64,000 nucleotides of DNA from Perkinsus marinus ATCC 50983 (taxonomy: Eukaryota > Perkinsozoa > Perkinsida > Perkinsidae), in the NCBI RefSeq assembly GCF_000006405.1, contig NW_003203798.1, positions 1-64,000 on the forward strand, given 5' to 3'. Under the pieces are notes generated by a model. That model did not search any database, was not told where the DNA came from, and saw only the letters and a program-made list of their open reading frames with translations. Each line of letters opens with the position of its first letter. The stretch's first letter is position 1. Shown piece after piece: positions 1 through 13,500 of this stretch. A program made the translations under genes and the position numbers.

Positions 1-3000
1 CGATCAATCAATTCCACCGTTAGGATACTTGACCATTCCTTACACGTAGCACAGATATCTCGCCATATTAACCTTCCAGCCATGTCCACTTCCAATAACA
101 ATCCCATAGGGTCATACAGCGAAGAAAGTATAGCACAAGCCCTTCTTTTGTCACACTGCTCAGCGGGCATGTAACCAGAGAACATACACACAAGTTGATC
201 CTTATCAAGGGCTAAAGTATAGCCGAGTAGATGGCCGTCATCATGCAGTTCCTCTCGACCTCCATGACAGGTTGTAAGATCCTTAAGTGGATCAGTGATC
301 AACCCATGTCCCTTAAAGAAGTGAGTTACGAACTCCTTACTCGACCGTGCTTCTTCTGCTGTATCTCCACCAAAGAACAAGTCGTCCACGAACTTCTCGA
401 ACATCACCTTCTTAGGTATTGGGGGTCCATCCTTTATATAGTTAACCCCTTCCTCCGTAGGAAATAGGAGGATCTTATATACCAAGTCGTCGTTCAGAAT
501 GTTCGCGTTGACTGATTCCTTAGAGTTCATCGATACCAACCTTACCAGTTGTGATATCTCACCGGTAATATCATAAGAGCAAGCCTCAAGCATGCTCGGT
601 GCTGTAGTACTCCCGAAAGAGATCCTTTCCCAGAGAACCGTATAAGGTCCTATACACGTATACGAGGTATACGGTATATCTGGGAGAGCAGCAACCATCT
701 GACAGAAAGCCTTTGATACGTCGGACCCAATCAAATGGCGAAATCCCCTAACATGGAGAAGTGCCCCAAGTAGATTGTTTTGGGACCGTCCACCCTTGAA
801 ACAGAACTTGTTGAGTTCCCTAAAGTCCAGGACTATCCGACAGGGGGTAGTGACATGGCTGTCCCTAAACACCGGGTGAGCCGGTGTGAAGTGCCTTGGC
901 AACGTCACTACTGATCCCTCCAGAACGCTGTCCTTAACCAACAACTCCCACACCCTTTGACACTCGGTAGCTGTGGGTATCATACGAAATTGGTCGACCC
1001 TATTATCCTTCACAATACCGCAGAATCCTCTTTCTATATATTGTTGGAGCGCCTTCTCAAACGAGACCTTCTGAACATCATTCAGCCTATCGAAGGCCCT
1101 TGCTCCCCTCTCTGCTGCTTGTCGATAATTCATCTTGGGTCTCCCTTCGTTAATCCACGGGACTCTCATTATTGGCCTGCCAAGTATGGCAATACCATCA
1201 TAGCACCATACCCTCTCTAAAGCTTCCCATGGAGGCTTGGTGTCTAGTAGAGGTCCTTGATCATCTTCTACCATTTCGTTGAGAGTGTCAATACCATCAT
1301 CTATTTTTTGTGAGGAGTTTAAATCTTCCATCCTTTCACCCCTAGTATCAGAGTCCCTGTCCACGAGTTCGTCGTCATTGGGGCCAGCAACACAAGATAC
1401 CTTACTGGTTCTCCTCTCTACCATTGACGAATCTTGACAAGGGAACCGTGACCAATACCATAAGGATGTAGGGCTCTCAAGTTTCTCCACGGTGACGTAA
1501 TCAGCATTCACTCCTTGAACCTTATCCGCTCTCACCAACTGATTTATAATATAGACCTGATAGTTCACCAATATTTCATTTGTTGGATGTTCCCACCCTT
1601 GAAATATTTCTTCAGGGAAATAATCAACCTTATCGGAGAACTTCACCTTCCCTTTAACTTTAATAGGATCCACAGGTCCCACGTTGGTCTGGATATAAGT
1701 TCCTTCAGAGGTGACGTGAATAGATGTCTTCAATTTTGCCAATGTTGGACATCCTAGTAACAGCGGGACAGTTAAACAGTCATCAGTGACTATAAACTGA
1801 TCCTTAATAGAAATATCAGGTGTAGTAATACGTAACATAACCGCACCATATATCCTCAACTTACCACCATCTGCCACGACAATGGGAGGGGTAACCGTAG
1901 TATCGATAGCACCATCCATACCAAGCCTCTCTAATGTAGATATAGTGACTAGCGATAATTCGGCTCCTGTGTCGAAGAGCGCGGTAATAGTCTCTCCTTC
2001 AATCTCAACATCCCCTATAACCATAGCCATTTTCTCCTTACAAGATAGATTAAGGTGATACCGTTCTTCTAAACCCTGTAGACCACCAGAAAGTGTAAAT
2101 ATCCTGAATGGAGAATAAGTAGCACAATGCACCTTCGCCTTATCTGGGCGATTAGTTCTCATAGGGGATGGACTCCTTGAAGACGTCAGACCTTTGATTC
2201 TCCCTCTACACACATAGGCCAAATGACCAGCCAAACCGCATCTGGCACACGTAGCCCTCTCAACTTGGATCTTGCAGTCATCCAATCTATGCCCTGGGCT
2301 CCCGCACCTTAGACACCTCTCATCTAAATCCCTGGGTTCTTCAGCTGTGCACCTTTTTGCAGAATGACCTTTACCCAAGCAGCGATAGCACTTGAACTCG
2401 GCCTTATCTTGCCCCATGGCAAAGACGTGACACCTTCGCATACTGCTTGCCGAATCTTCACTATCGGATGCATGTAGAAGTGCTTGTACAAACTTCGATC
2501 CTTTTCGGTCATGACTAGGACTCCTAAACCGCTTTCTCTCTTCAGGTTCATAACCATTTCCCATAGCGTAGTCTTCATCAATCATCTTCGCTATTTGGTA
2601 CATACGCCGATGCTTGGTGAGAACCTTCTCGCGGAACCGTTGATAGCTCACCTTAGGGTCTGATACATAATCATCCAACTTGATTCGCAATTCCTTATCC
2701 GCTAAACCCGTATATAGCCTCCACTTTAGCATATACTCCAAGGGTGGAGCACCCAAATGATATAGCTCAGTAGATAGCCTCTCGAGTCGCTTAGCAAACC
2801 GATGAACCGAATCCTTACCTTGCGTACATAACTGGAAAGCCCTATTGGCACGCTGTAAGTGCTCGTCGGTATCATATATCTTCCTAAACCTTCTGCAGAC
2901 CCTTTCCAAATGATAGGCGAATGACTTATAGCATCTGTGCGGGGGACTATCTCTATCAGTAACCTTACCCCACACATCCATATCCGTGTGGTGTTTCAGC

Positions 3001-5642
3001 CACAAATATTGAACCACTTCAGAATGACCTTCAGTAGTTCGTTCCATTTCTTCGATCCATGTCGTACCAGACCGTATATCTTCTCCGCCATTATACCTTC
3101 TTGCTGGCCTAAGCTTCATAGCCATCTGCTCGGCCGAGTCGTACTCCTTGTAGTGGATCTTGGTCCGACACTCTCTTGTGGCACAGACATCACACTTCCG
3201 AGAGGATCGTACAACCCTACGTACTGGATGGAAGTGTCCACCGCCTGTTAGGCGATGCTTCACCCCATAATCACTATCCTCCGAACTCGAACGATCTACT
3301 CGATTGCTCGATCTCGGTCTTTTACCCTTACTATCCGAGCTCGAATCCGAGGATGTCGGGTCGCTCGAAGGGGATCTTCTCCTCCTACTTCTCCTTCCAC
3401 CATACTTATCCCTTCTCGATCTATCACTCCCACTTCCAGAGCTCCCATCATAAGGGTTGTATCGCTTTCCACTCTCTCCATATCTCCTCTTATCATTTGC
3501 AGTATCCCTCTTATTCTCATCGTTCACCTTATCTTCTTCATACTCTTCCTTTCTCTCCTGCTTATTGTCAGAGGCGTTATGGAGTCTCTGTTGCCCGCGT
3601 TGATCATCGTTGCCGTCCTCGGGGTAATCCTTATTGGTAACCCTATCAACACGTTGATCTTGAGTTAATTCACCGTCTTCCTGAGCGTCCCCAGGTTGAT
3701 CGGTTGTAGTTGACAAGAATGGCTCATGGGGGCCTTGGCCGTCCTTGTCTTCTACTTGAATACCTGAACACTGAGAAGACCGATACTTATCGATCACCTG
3801 AGGTGAACAGATAAATGGGGAGGAAATCATCCCCTTAGTCGATTCCGGCTCAAAGCCGTATTTACCTTTTTCCGCTTGCAAAATAGTAGTTGAATTAGAC
3901 GAACTGGAGGACGAACCTCTAGTCCCTTTGGTTACAGTATGACATAGTAGTGGTCGTAGTTGAACTCCTGACTGCATAACCGTATAGTCATCTTCCCTAC
4001 GACTTGTCTTGTCAACAACCTCTCCGTAACCATCCTCACGAGAAAGTCCTTCTACACCATATGGGGGGTGGTCGGCATTAACAGATACTCGAGTACCCGC
4101 TTGTCCATCAATCTCCGAGGCACGACCGTCGATCATAGAATAATCGCTCAGAGAAGAGCATGTGGAACCGTAACCTTTGAACCCTTCAAACTTCGGGCAG
4201 GCTACCGCCCCAACCAATACTCGAGCACCCTTCGCTTGTTCATCACGCAAGCATACTAGGTTTGGTACATTGTCATCGCTTTCAACAAGGCTACGCCCGC
4301 AGGCGTCATCGGCGGGTTTGACGAGGCAGGGACGCACCGACCAATGGCTCCCATCTAATAACGACAACCTCGGACCTGTTCCAAGTGCATAGGCTAGGAA
4401 ACTACCTAGCATCTGTACCCTAAGTAGCCTTCCAGTGGGCGTGACATCATCGCAGATGGCATCGAGAGGATGCCCGTTTCCACTAGGAGAACCCTCACAG
4501 GCGTGATCTAGAATGCACTGTGAAGACCCTAAGGAGTTGGGGAACTTGGCGGGCACGCAGCCAAACTCCTGGTGTGCTCGGGGGTACTGACCTTGTCCAT
4601 CTGACCGTACCCTGGACCTATGGCTCCTTGCCCAACGCCCGGTCCACATAACTCGGATCAACGGGACGATACAGGCGCTAGCGTCCTCTTCCAAACTACG
4701 GAGGGGAACGCCCTGAGTTACAAGGGCGCGAGATGTGGTGATATCTACCACCCTTGATGAATCTTCTTGTAGCTCACCACAACTATCCGACCTTACTGTG
4801 ACCTTATAGGGCGCCTCAATGACCTTATCAGCCCCAAGTTGGGCCAGTTTGTATGCCATAAACGCCAAGCCACGTAACCATTCACAGGAATCCCTTGGTA
4901 GCCCCATATCTACCCTTGGATACCATACCTTCGGTAGCCTCGCATTAACCACCATGGGGATGAACCCATGCTGTCGCCCTTGCTCCTCTGGACCATCAAT
5001 GATGTCATTTATATCACCAATAGGTTGGGGGGGCTCCACTTCGGAACTTGCCAATAAACCGAGCGGCCTTAGAGCCTCCTCCAAGTCAGTGCGGTTGTTA
5101 GATACATTCTTCTTGATACCATCATACCCCAAGCTCCGATCCAACAAGATATCGGTCGATGTAACCCTTCTCACAGACCTTATATCACCAGTAACCGTAG
5201 ATCTGTAGTCGGGAAGAATCCCGGTAGGATACGCGCAGCGGTGGTCCTCCCTATGAGGACTCGGGTAACTAGTGGGAGTAACCGAGGTACCATGGGTTGA
5301 CTCCCTTTCTGCACACTGCGCATGAGAAGCATGACTCGTCTTTTCCTTAACACGTCTACGACGTACCTTGACTATAACATCAGTGTCACGATTACGTGGC
5401 ACTTCGGTAGTCTTTCCTGAACGTGTAACAACCATTCCGAACTCAGATAACTCAAAGCTAGACTCCGTTAATATATATCGACAATCCGTAGCGACAACCT
5501 TAGTCCTCAGATGACTCAAAAACCCTAAACCCATAAGGGTTCGCAAAACCATAGCGAATGATCCCGTGCCCAATAGAGTGCAATCAATGGCCGCAAAACT
5601 ATAGCAACACAATGAAGACCCTATTATCCATATCCTCCTCAT
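1..5642 (-). mobile_element. BEL/Pao-like LTR retrotransposon, gag-pol part, cut by window edge
   Basis: Reading the minus strand from about 5.6 kb leftwards, one coding frame shows a long gag-like region with an Arg/Ser-rich stretch (about 3.3-3.5 kb), CCHC zinc knuckles (CARCGLAGHLAYVC and a second CLRCGSPGH knuckle, about 2.2-2.33 kb), a retropepsin motif ALFDTGAE near 1.97 kb, and reverse transcriptase blocks: VLDFRELNK near 0.82 kb and FVDDLFFGGDTAEEA near 0.38 kb, followed by a YDPMG block near 0.1 kb. The VDD..G..T.EEA and YDP.G blocks fit the BEL/Pao family better than Ty3 or copia. The frame looks open over the part seen, which suggests a fairly young copy, but I checked it by eye only. 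RNase H, integrase and the 3' LTR would lie outside the window. I could not define a 5' LTR without its partner. Confidence 0.8.
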
Positions 5643-6382
5643 ATAGATATGGATCCCTATGTAAGCTAGTATAAGTCAGTAACTAGTAAAAGCCTTGTAT
5701 AGAACTTATACCGGACTCAACTTAGCCTAACTTAACTTATAAAAGCCCGTACGTAAACACACAGCAGCGTGAAAGCAGCACGCATGTACATAAAGTAGCG
5801 CTCGCCTATGACCAGCATCACAGAATCCTTAGTGTCATACCTCGCGCCGTACGGACGCGCGCATCGTGAGCGTCACGGCCAATCATGAATATGCTTGTCG
5901 AGCCAGCCTCGACAATGCATCAGCATCGGCCGCATACCTACGGGATGTGACTGGCTCCTACAGCTGTGGTCCGGTGGACGAGATACTGACTCTTGCACAA
6001 AGTCTCCGTCATGTCCGCCGAGCGAGTTCGGCTAGCACCGAACCACAGCTCAATGGGTATACTCGTTCGACAGACGATGTACTCGAATGGATAAGGGAGC
6101 TAGCCCTGAACCCATTCAGCCGTAACCTTCGCGGGTTCGACACCTCGTGCCGTCGACAAAAACTTGCTACGGTTGCGGTCTGTCCGCCTCTCTCTCACCC
6201 TTCGTCTGGACAGCCCGTGATCTCGTAGTGGATTTTGCGCTGCAACTGATGAGCAACATCAGATTAACTGAGAATGGCACCTTGCTGCTCTTTGTGGACT
6301 AGAATAGGTCATGACCTCGCTTCGGCGTATTGCGACTATAGTAGAATTGTTCCAGCTTGAACTCCTTTGTTGGAAAGCCCGG

Positions 6383-6383
6383 G

Positions 6384-6443
<60 letters not shown>
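6383..6443. repeat. (GTT)n trinucleotide microsatellite
   Basis: About twenty perfect GTT units, followed by an imperfect T-rich tail to about 6463. It produces artificial poly-Thr and poly-Cys frames that should not be called genes. Confidence 0.95.
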
Positions 6444-6445
<2 letters not shown>

Positions 6446-7122
6446 TTGTTTTTGTTGTTTTTCTCGTGTTAGGTCCACTCAGACTATCCAGACGGGAACG
6501 ACGCTTCCGCTCAGAGTAAGTTCCAGCTGGCCATGGGTGCCGTAGTGCAAGCTGATAAATTCGTCGAGACATTCGAGTGATAGTAATCGACTGAATATCA
6601 ACAGTGTGGCCGAGACCGACAAGCTGGTGGTAGCATGCTGCTACTAGCAGCAGCGAGACTGGAGTGTCTGTTCGGATTAAGTTCCCTTCTGGCATGGCCA
6701 GGCTTCAGAGAATGGCATTGAACTTCCAGGGAGCGATAGCTAACTAGCTAGACTAACCGTTACCACACCATGCGTCCCTTTTAATTAGCTTCAAGTTACT
6801 GCGGCTCGTGTGTGATTGGGTTAGAACTCATCGGAATTATATCAGAACACGACAGGTCGTCATCATACAATACGCGCAAATGCAAATTATGGAGTACTTG
6901 CTCTTGATTTCAATCAGTGACTCGAGAACGGCGGCAAAACGCAAGAACGTGATTCATTCGAAATAGAATATGAACATCACCTTTGACACACTGCTCAGAC
7001 TGAAAGCTTTTGCGACTTGTCCTGGGATTTCACAATAGTACTATCAGAGTTCTTTGTGCATCTACAGTGTTGTGTTGAAGAATAGTTTACAACTGTATAT
7101 TCTCGCTACATCCTCTATGTGT

Positions 7123-7141
7123 ACTACACATATTGTGTAGT
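7123..7141. repeat. Perfect 8-bp inverted repeat
   Basis: ACTACACA and its exact reverse complement TGTGTAGT are separated by TAT. It lies in a gene-free stretch with two further palindromes nearby. Confidence 0.85.
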
Positions 7142-7176
7142 GCTCCCGGCCTGTATAGACCGTTTACTAGAATCAG

Positions 7177-7193
7177 CAGCTGATCATCAGCTG
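7177..7193. repeat. Perfect 17-bp palindrome
   Basis: CAGCTGAT and ATCAGCTG flank a single central C. Confidence 0.85.
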
Positions 7194-7340
7194 AATTATC
7201 ACCACTCTTAGAACTCGACGGATACTGTGACATAGGAGAAGGTAATTAAAATTGAGCTTGTAACTAATTCATACATTACGATGAAACTTCCGCAAAAACG
7301 ACTAGCTTTACGCTAGGGGACAATACACAAGGACGCTAAA

Positions 7341-7377
7341 GTATCATTGACCTGCACAGTGTGCAGGTCAATGATAC
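7341..7377. repeat. Perfect 37-bp palindrome (18-bp arms, 1-nt centre)
   Basis: The arms GTATCATTGACCTGCACA and its exact reverse complement TGTGCAGGTCAATGATAC flank one G. No mismatch is seen. It could be a cruciform, a transcript hairpin, a protein-binding site or the scar of a foldback element. It is not next to an obvious gene end, so a terminator role is unlikely. Confidence 0.95.
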
Positions 7378-7645
7378 GTGTCACGTCACAGAGACAGACG
7401 AACACAATGATGTATCATAGCAAATGAGAGAGGCGGTTTACAACAATGCACGTAATCGTAAGCACTGCTAGACACCCTTCCTAAGCGTTTATGGAGTAGA
7501 AGTGTAGCAGGTCACAACTGTTGTGTGAAGCTACACTCGTCGGAAATAAAACGACGCAAGTTCTGCAAAAAAATGCACCATGAAGTCTCTTGCTCGAAAC
7601 ATGCTCTTTCCATCATCTTAAAATATCATCTCGGGAATTCGGCTA

Positions 7646-9862
7646 GTGATTCAAACAAGATGCGCTTTAAAATTTGAGCCCTTTATGGCCAAGTTGTTGT
7701 GGTTGATGAATCTTCTCTCCTTGGCGCTAATTTCATCATCATCCTACTGCCGGTCTATCAGCAAGATTTTCAGCGTACTCCTTCAGGGAAGATCGGACAG
7801 CAGAAATTTCGAAATACGGCATATTAAACCAATGAAGGATGAAATGCCCGGAATTGTCGATATTAGGGTGAATGAACAGATGACTATTCGGGGACCATCG
7901 TACATGATCAGGATGCGAAAGTTGAACAACAGACAGTATCAGAGACTTCCATATTATGCGAGTTACAGAGCCAAGATGATATGGCAATGTTATTATACAT
8001 TGATCGAAGTACTGGGAGCAGGAGGATAATCAAATTGATATGCCCAGCTGTAGACTATGATACTGTGGACTCTGTCGAATACATCCCTGAGACTGTGAAG
8101 TGAGTTCATTTCATTTTGTAGGAGTTCAATTGCTGCTGCTGCTCTCAGCTCGGACCCACATGAGTTCCAAATCATGACCCTGCAATACTTCATAGATCAG
8201 ATGAAGTTTGCTCCCATCGACGATGAGAATCAGAGCAGTGCATGTCGTGAAACCTTCCAAAAGTTGTTCGATGTTCATGCTTCCCCTCTTGTCAAGACGA
8301 CGACGGCTCCTATCACTGAGAGTCTTTCCCAAGACGAAGACCGAACCAGCGCAAACTCTACTGCTGAGAGCCCGGAGATTGAGGCGGCTCCTCTTAGGCG
8401 CTTGAACTACGAGTTTTGCGATGCTGCGCGGAATGCTGAAACCTTACCGGAAGATCTAGAAACAAGTGCATATTTCAAAGATGTGAGTGTCAACCTCCAC
8501 ACCAAGTGAGATTAATGCGACACCTCAGGGCTGGAAGGTTGATCAAGTTGTCGACAGAGATCGTGGACGAATGAAGTGTACGATATCCAGAAAGCGGGGA
8601 TGGCTTGGATACCACTCCAGGAAGGTGGAGATCATCGCAGCTGATGATGCAGTAAAATGCGCCATCGTCCGAGGAAAGGAGAGAGAACCCATTGAGTGAG
8701 ATCAATTATCGTCATTCATTAGAACGATTTATATATACATATAGTATATTTACATATATAGTTCATATATTTCCCTTTGAAGTTCAAAGATACCATTGAA
8801 AAGCGCTCGCCAAGATCTTTCCAATGATCTATGTATCTCTCACTGGGAAATTCGGCGAATTCGTCAAGTTACAGACAATAGCACTTTTCATTAGAGGCGC
8901 CCTGTAGTATCGAATGACGTAAGTGCGAATGTTCCTAACATGCGGGTTTCATCGATCCACTCAGAGCCAGAAGAAAAATTAATAATCCAAAATGTTAGCA
9001 TTGACGCATTCTGTGGACTGTTCTGTGCGACTCATACAGTGTGAAACTCCCCTCCAAAACGCTTCCGAGTATCTTCAAGTGTAGCCACCACATCTCTCGT
9101 TAAATGATCAGGTTGAGCGACTTCATAGCGACTTCGAATGTTCCGAGAGACCGATACATGACTTGTGAAGAGCTCATCAACAGCATATATCGAGGGCTCC
9201 CGAAGGAAGTTGCTTCCCCCCTAGTCGTAAACTACACTGACCGACTACAGGAGGTTTACAATATGTTCTGCAAAATTGTAGGTGTTCGATAAACTCATCG
9301 TAAACAGGTGTATGTTAAACCACAGAAGGGTTATTGTGTTCGACTGTTCTCGCTACAGAACACTGTGAGCATACACTTCATTGTACTTGCAGGATTACAC
9401 CTTTTTCAATCTCAAATTCAGCCAATGCAAGAGCGAATTGAAACAATGAAGTTTGATTCTTGGATGGATGGAATTTTTCTTCACAGAATGCCAGTTCGAT
9501 TTTCCTAGAACGCTCGAAAGTATAACTTTACATTCGTGAATGAAATTGATCAATTCGCATACAAAAATTTTAACTAGCCAAACACAAAACCTTCTTTCAG
9601 CACATCTCCCTATGCACTACGCACATTACACGAGTTGTACGGAGAGTACTTGCGTTTGGTGAATTTTAACTTTTTCTTCCAAATGCATAAATCCCATGAG
9701 CGGTTTACGAAAATCAACAATTCATCATTTCAACTCGAGCTTTCATTTCCTGAGTCTGAGATTGAAAAAGTGAAGAAGCCAGATGCACTAAGACGATACC
9801 ACGCCAAGAACATCAACCAGGGGCTAGTTTATATCATATATCTACTTTATATGATTTATTGA
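7646..9862 (+). CDS. Tentative multi-exon gene, unknown function
   Basis: Several stretches read as protein and are separated by plausible short introns: a 22-nt GTGAGT...TGTAG intron after TVK near 8100, one at about 8480-8525, and others near 8700, 9030 and 9285. Recognisable pieces include VDYDTVDSVEYIPETVK (about 8050-8099), an acidic Ser/Thr-rich exon at about 8124-8483 and an AT-rich 3' exon at about 9600-9862 that ends in a hydrophobic tail. No family was recognised. The first exon, the exact start and whether this is one gene or two are not resolved. Base composition drops towards AT in the 3' half. Confidence 0.4.
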
Positions 9863-10503
9863 ACTCCTACGAATCACATGATACGGACGAGTTGTGATAG
9901 CCAAAGAAGGGCAGATTTTTAGTTCTTTGGATGAGATGGAATGAGTTATTACCCAACTCTGTGAACTCAAGCTGAAACTGATATGAAAAGTGATTGGGTA
10001 TGAGTCAATTGAAATATCATCTAATTCGCATGTTACGTCGTGTTCATAGCGATAAAGACGACAGTCGCAGTGCTATATCAATACTCTCAACAGCCACCAA
10101 CACCATCACCACCAAGAAGCAAGAATGCTCAATAGTCTACTTAACCATAGACTCAGTTGAGGCAACCAACAAGCTCGACTAAGCAACAAGCGACAACGTG
10201 AAATACGATGAATGCAGAAATGATAATAATAACAATCTCAAGATAGTTCCCAAACTCGATTAGCCTACATCGACTACATCCAAGTGATGTGTCTTCATAC
10301 GCGATAACTTTGTACAGCGACTTAGCGCCGACATACTAATCTCTACCCTTAGGCGTGCATAATGATAATTTCTACCCTCTACATAGTGAATTTGGGTTGT
10401 TAATAATACTAACTGAATCTAAGGGTGGATATCACAACTTTAAGCGTCGATGTAGTGATTATGATGCTGATGATGTTGTGGGACTACTGCAAGGAGGTTC
10501 AAG
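9863..10503. other. Intergenic stretch, nothing recognised
   Basis: The stretch is AT-rich, with scattered stops in all frames. No RNA gene or repeat family member was recognised. Confidence 0.5.
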
Positions 10504-13500
10504 TTATATCAACGTAGCATCAACAGCATAAAGCGGGAGAAGACGTGGGATAGTAGACACCCCNNNNNNNNNNNNNNNNNNNNNNNNNNNNNNNNNNNNN
10601 NNNNNNNNNNNNNNNNNNNNNNNNNNNNNNNNNNNNNNNNNNNNNNNNNNNNNNNNNNNNNNNAAATCGAAGCCTACTGCGAGCCGCTGAATATATTCAT
10701 GTACATGAAACCGGGTCTGCATCTCGGAAGTCGCCAGTCTGACTATGGACGAGAAGGATGAGCTCCTCAGTACGGCCAGTAGACTCTCGCGATCATTCGA
10801 CATCGAGGGCGTCGGGGGCAGTGTTAGTTGACAATGCCTCCGCCCAGTATCACACGGCTTGTCCAGTACATCGGACAAGGACCTACACGAGGCTCCGTCA
10901 CGATCAAGCTACGTACACAATACTACCATTGTAAGGTAGTGAGGAGAGCCACCAAAGCCTGACTAGTGAGCTCCGATAGCTTACAAGTGGGAACCTGATG
11001 ACATAATCTGCTGCCCAGCGACAAACAGAGGGAGCCGACGACCTGCAAGAATTGGCAAACAGCTAAGATTAACGCCGCGGGTGGGGAATAGCCCAACTTA
11101 TACAAAGCTTGGAGCACCTGAATCATCGAGCAAAATATATGAGAACAATACCATGGGCTACCTACATTAACGACAGCACCGGGTGAGCATACCATATATT
11201 GCTGTTGTTGCTGTTGATTAACTTTACCACCAATACCACTACAAGCACTCAGCGAGCATCTACTGCTACTAGCGGACGACGACGACACTATAGACGCTTT
11301 CGTGATTGGAGACGACGCTCTGTTGCTCGCCATTACCCCAACATACATTGGGGAGATCGATGGTGATACTCCTGAAACATACCAAGTGCTAAGGGATCCA
11401 CGCCAGTTATCAGCACCTGCACTACTAGGGGCTGTTGACCCAATAGAGCTCCTCTGTGCCATGAGCAGTCTCTCTGGGGACTCCGAGTCGCGTCCCATCG
11501 CCTCCCACACTCCCCCGCCGTTCACATGGCCAGGATGATCACACCAAGTGAGCGTTCCCTCACTAGTTGAGCATTTACACATCGTAAGGTGGACAAGTTG
11601 ATCAGAAAGTCTACTGCATAGTCGGGCCAGCATATCCTACCGATAGGCCTCCACCATAAAAAGTCATCGCTAATACTACATCATTGCGATAGGACAAGAG
11701 CCCCAGAGCACACACCAAGTTGCAGACGTCCAAGGAAGTAAGTTGAATAGTGAGATAATCACGTTTTTGCAGACCACCTCCCACACATCCATCACAAACG
11801 AGCGCCGCACAGATCGCCTGAGACGCTCTCTGGTGATGATGAACTACTAAAACCTACCTCCAGACAAGCGACGTCGCGGTGCTGTAGTCTACCCAAGGCC
11901 AGGGCGATGTTAGTGAGCGCACTAGCCTTGTACTTGTCCGAATTGGAGGCTACATGACTGCATATTGCCGTCATAAAGAACTCGACATTGGAATGCTGTG
12001 GCGGCTCCCATAACAACAAACCAAACGAATATCTAAAAATAACGACGATTATAATACCATAAACTCGCCACATTACACGATGAGCGCAATATCCCCCGGT
12101 TTGAAGTCCCTCAAACGTGGAACTGATGATGCAACTGAAGAACCGTAAACTAGAGTAACTCGACAAGCAACACTCGCCTTACCAAAAGCGTTCGAACTTC
12201 TTTGGCCGATGCTCATCGTCGGTGACGCTTCCGAGTAGCTACTGCTCACAAGCTTATTGTAGCCACACAGAGTTGGAGACGATAAAATGCCATTAACCAC
12301 CTCAATGAAGAAGGCCGTGTGGACCTGACCAACCCGAGGCCTGATGCGACGGACAGAGACTATAGCCACTTTACATATCCTAGTGTTGCATAAGCATGCA
12401 CGACACTGGCGAGCTCCTGAGACTTGAACGCATGCAGTCTGTGACACATGATAGAACCAAAGGCGTCGAGGAGTGGATCGTGCCGTAGACTGCCAAATGA
12501 ATGCAATATGCAAACACTGAGGAGTGCCAGCAGTCTACTACCTCAGTTTGGCGAATGCTACCAGAGTGTTAGCGAAATCTTGGGGCGTCGAATACTGCGA
12601 GAACTGATCTAACGAGCACAGACGCCCGACAACGTGATCTGCAATAGCGTTCAGAAAGGCTTCATGACGGTACCTTCAGAAAATTCATAAGCTATAGCAA
12701 TCTCCACAGACACGTACCCTAGGCCCCCCAGAGCGAACATCGTATTGGATATTCCCTGCATGTTGAACTCATGTAAGCGCGTTATCATATTCTCACACAC
12801 CTCCACACATAAAGCTTCGCACCTGGTACACCAGAATCAAATCCCAAGGACCAACAGGAGGCAATAACACTACTTGAAATGAACCTTAGCGAATGCATAC
12901 AGAGTATTGGAAATGTCCTGGCTCCTGCACCGACTCATGCCACGAGCGATCATTTCATCAGCCACCGATTGGCTAACATACAAAGCCGTTCAACTCAGCC
13001 TAGTCGACGACCACCCTACAACAGAGGGTCGCTCTTGTATGATAGCAGAGCACAACTGTAAGCGACATTCGACATTTCCTGTGCTTTGAAGTTGTTAATG
13101 CATCTGAAAATGATGCATGGGGTGATACCAAAGCCTAACACGCAACCTACCCGGGTATATACGACGCCACACTAGCAAGGAAACTGTCATCCCTATGGCC
13201 GAGCCGAGCCAGGGCATACCTAGAGGGAACAGTACTACAAGTGGGAGTAGAATACACTTACACGCAGTTGGAAATCTCTTGTGGTTTAAACTCATTCAGG
13301 CGCGGGGGTATATGCTCACAGAGTCGATCGAGTAGCAACCTGCTAGCCACCATCATCATCACAACTACTAACATGTGAATAACTACACCACCTGCGACGG
13401 TCCCCAGAACTGCAGCGGAGAAGCCCGAAGGCGTACAAACAGTTGGAGACGCCCTGAGTATCGAAGGCCTCCAAATTGGCCAACATATACCTGAATGATA

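Larger units (their letters stand above)
5643..7645. other. Gene-poor stretch next to the retrotransposon
   Basis: This 2-kb stretch should hold the 5' LTR/leader of the BEL/Pao element in its left part and then intergenic DNA. I see no convincing protein gene: the open frames on both strands are short and either begin at non-ATG codons or are dominated by the microsatellite. It contains the GTT repeat at 6383-6443 and three perfect inverted repeats between 7123 and 7377, listed separately. Confidence 0.5.

Noticed and set aside
957-5208. Several plus-strand open frames of 60-150 codons
   Set aside because: They are antisense shadows of the minus-strand BEL/Pao coding frame.
5866-6228. Plus-strand open frame of 120 codons
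   Set aside because: It begins at a GTG rather than an ATG and lies where the retroelement's leader or LTR is expected; no family was recognised.
6336-6695. Open frame with a long Thr run (minus) and its Cys-run partner (plus)
   Set aside because: Both are products of the GTT microsatellite; the flanks show no protein-like features.
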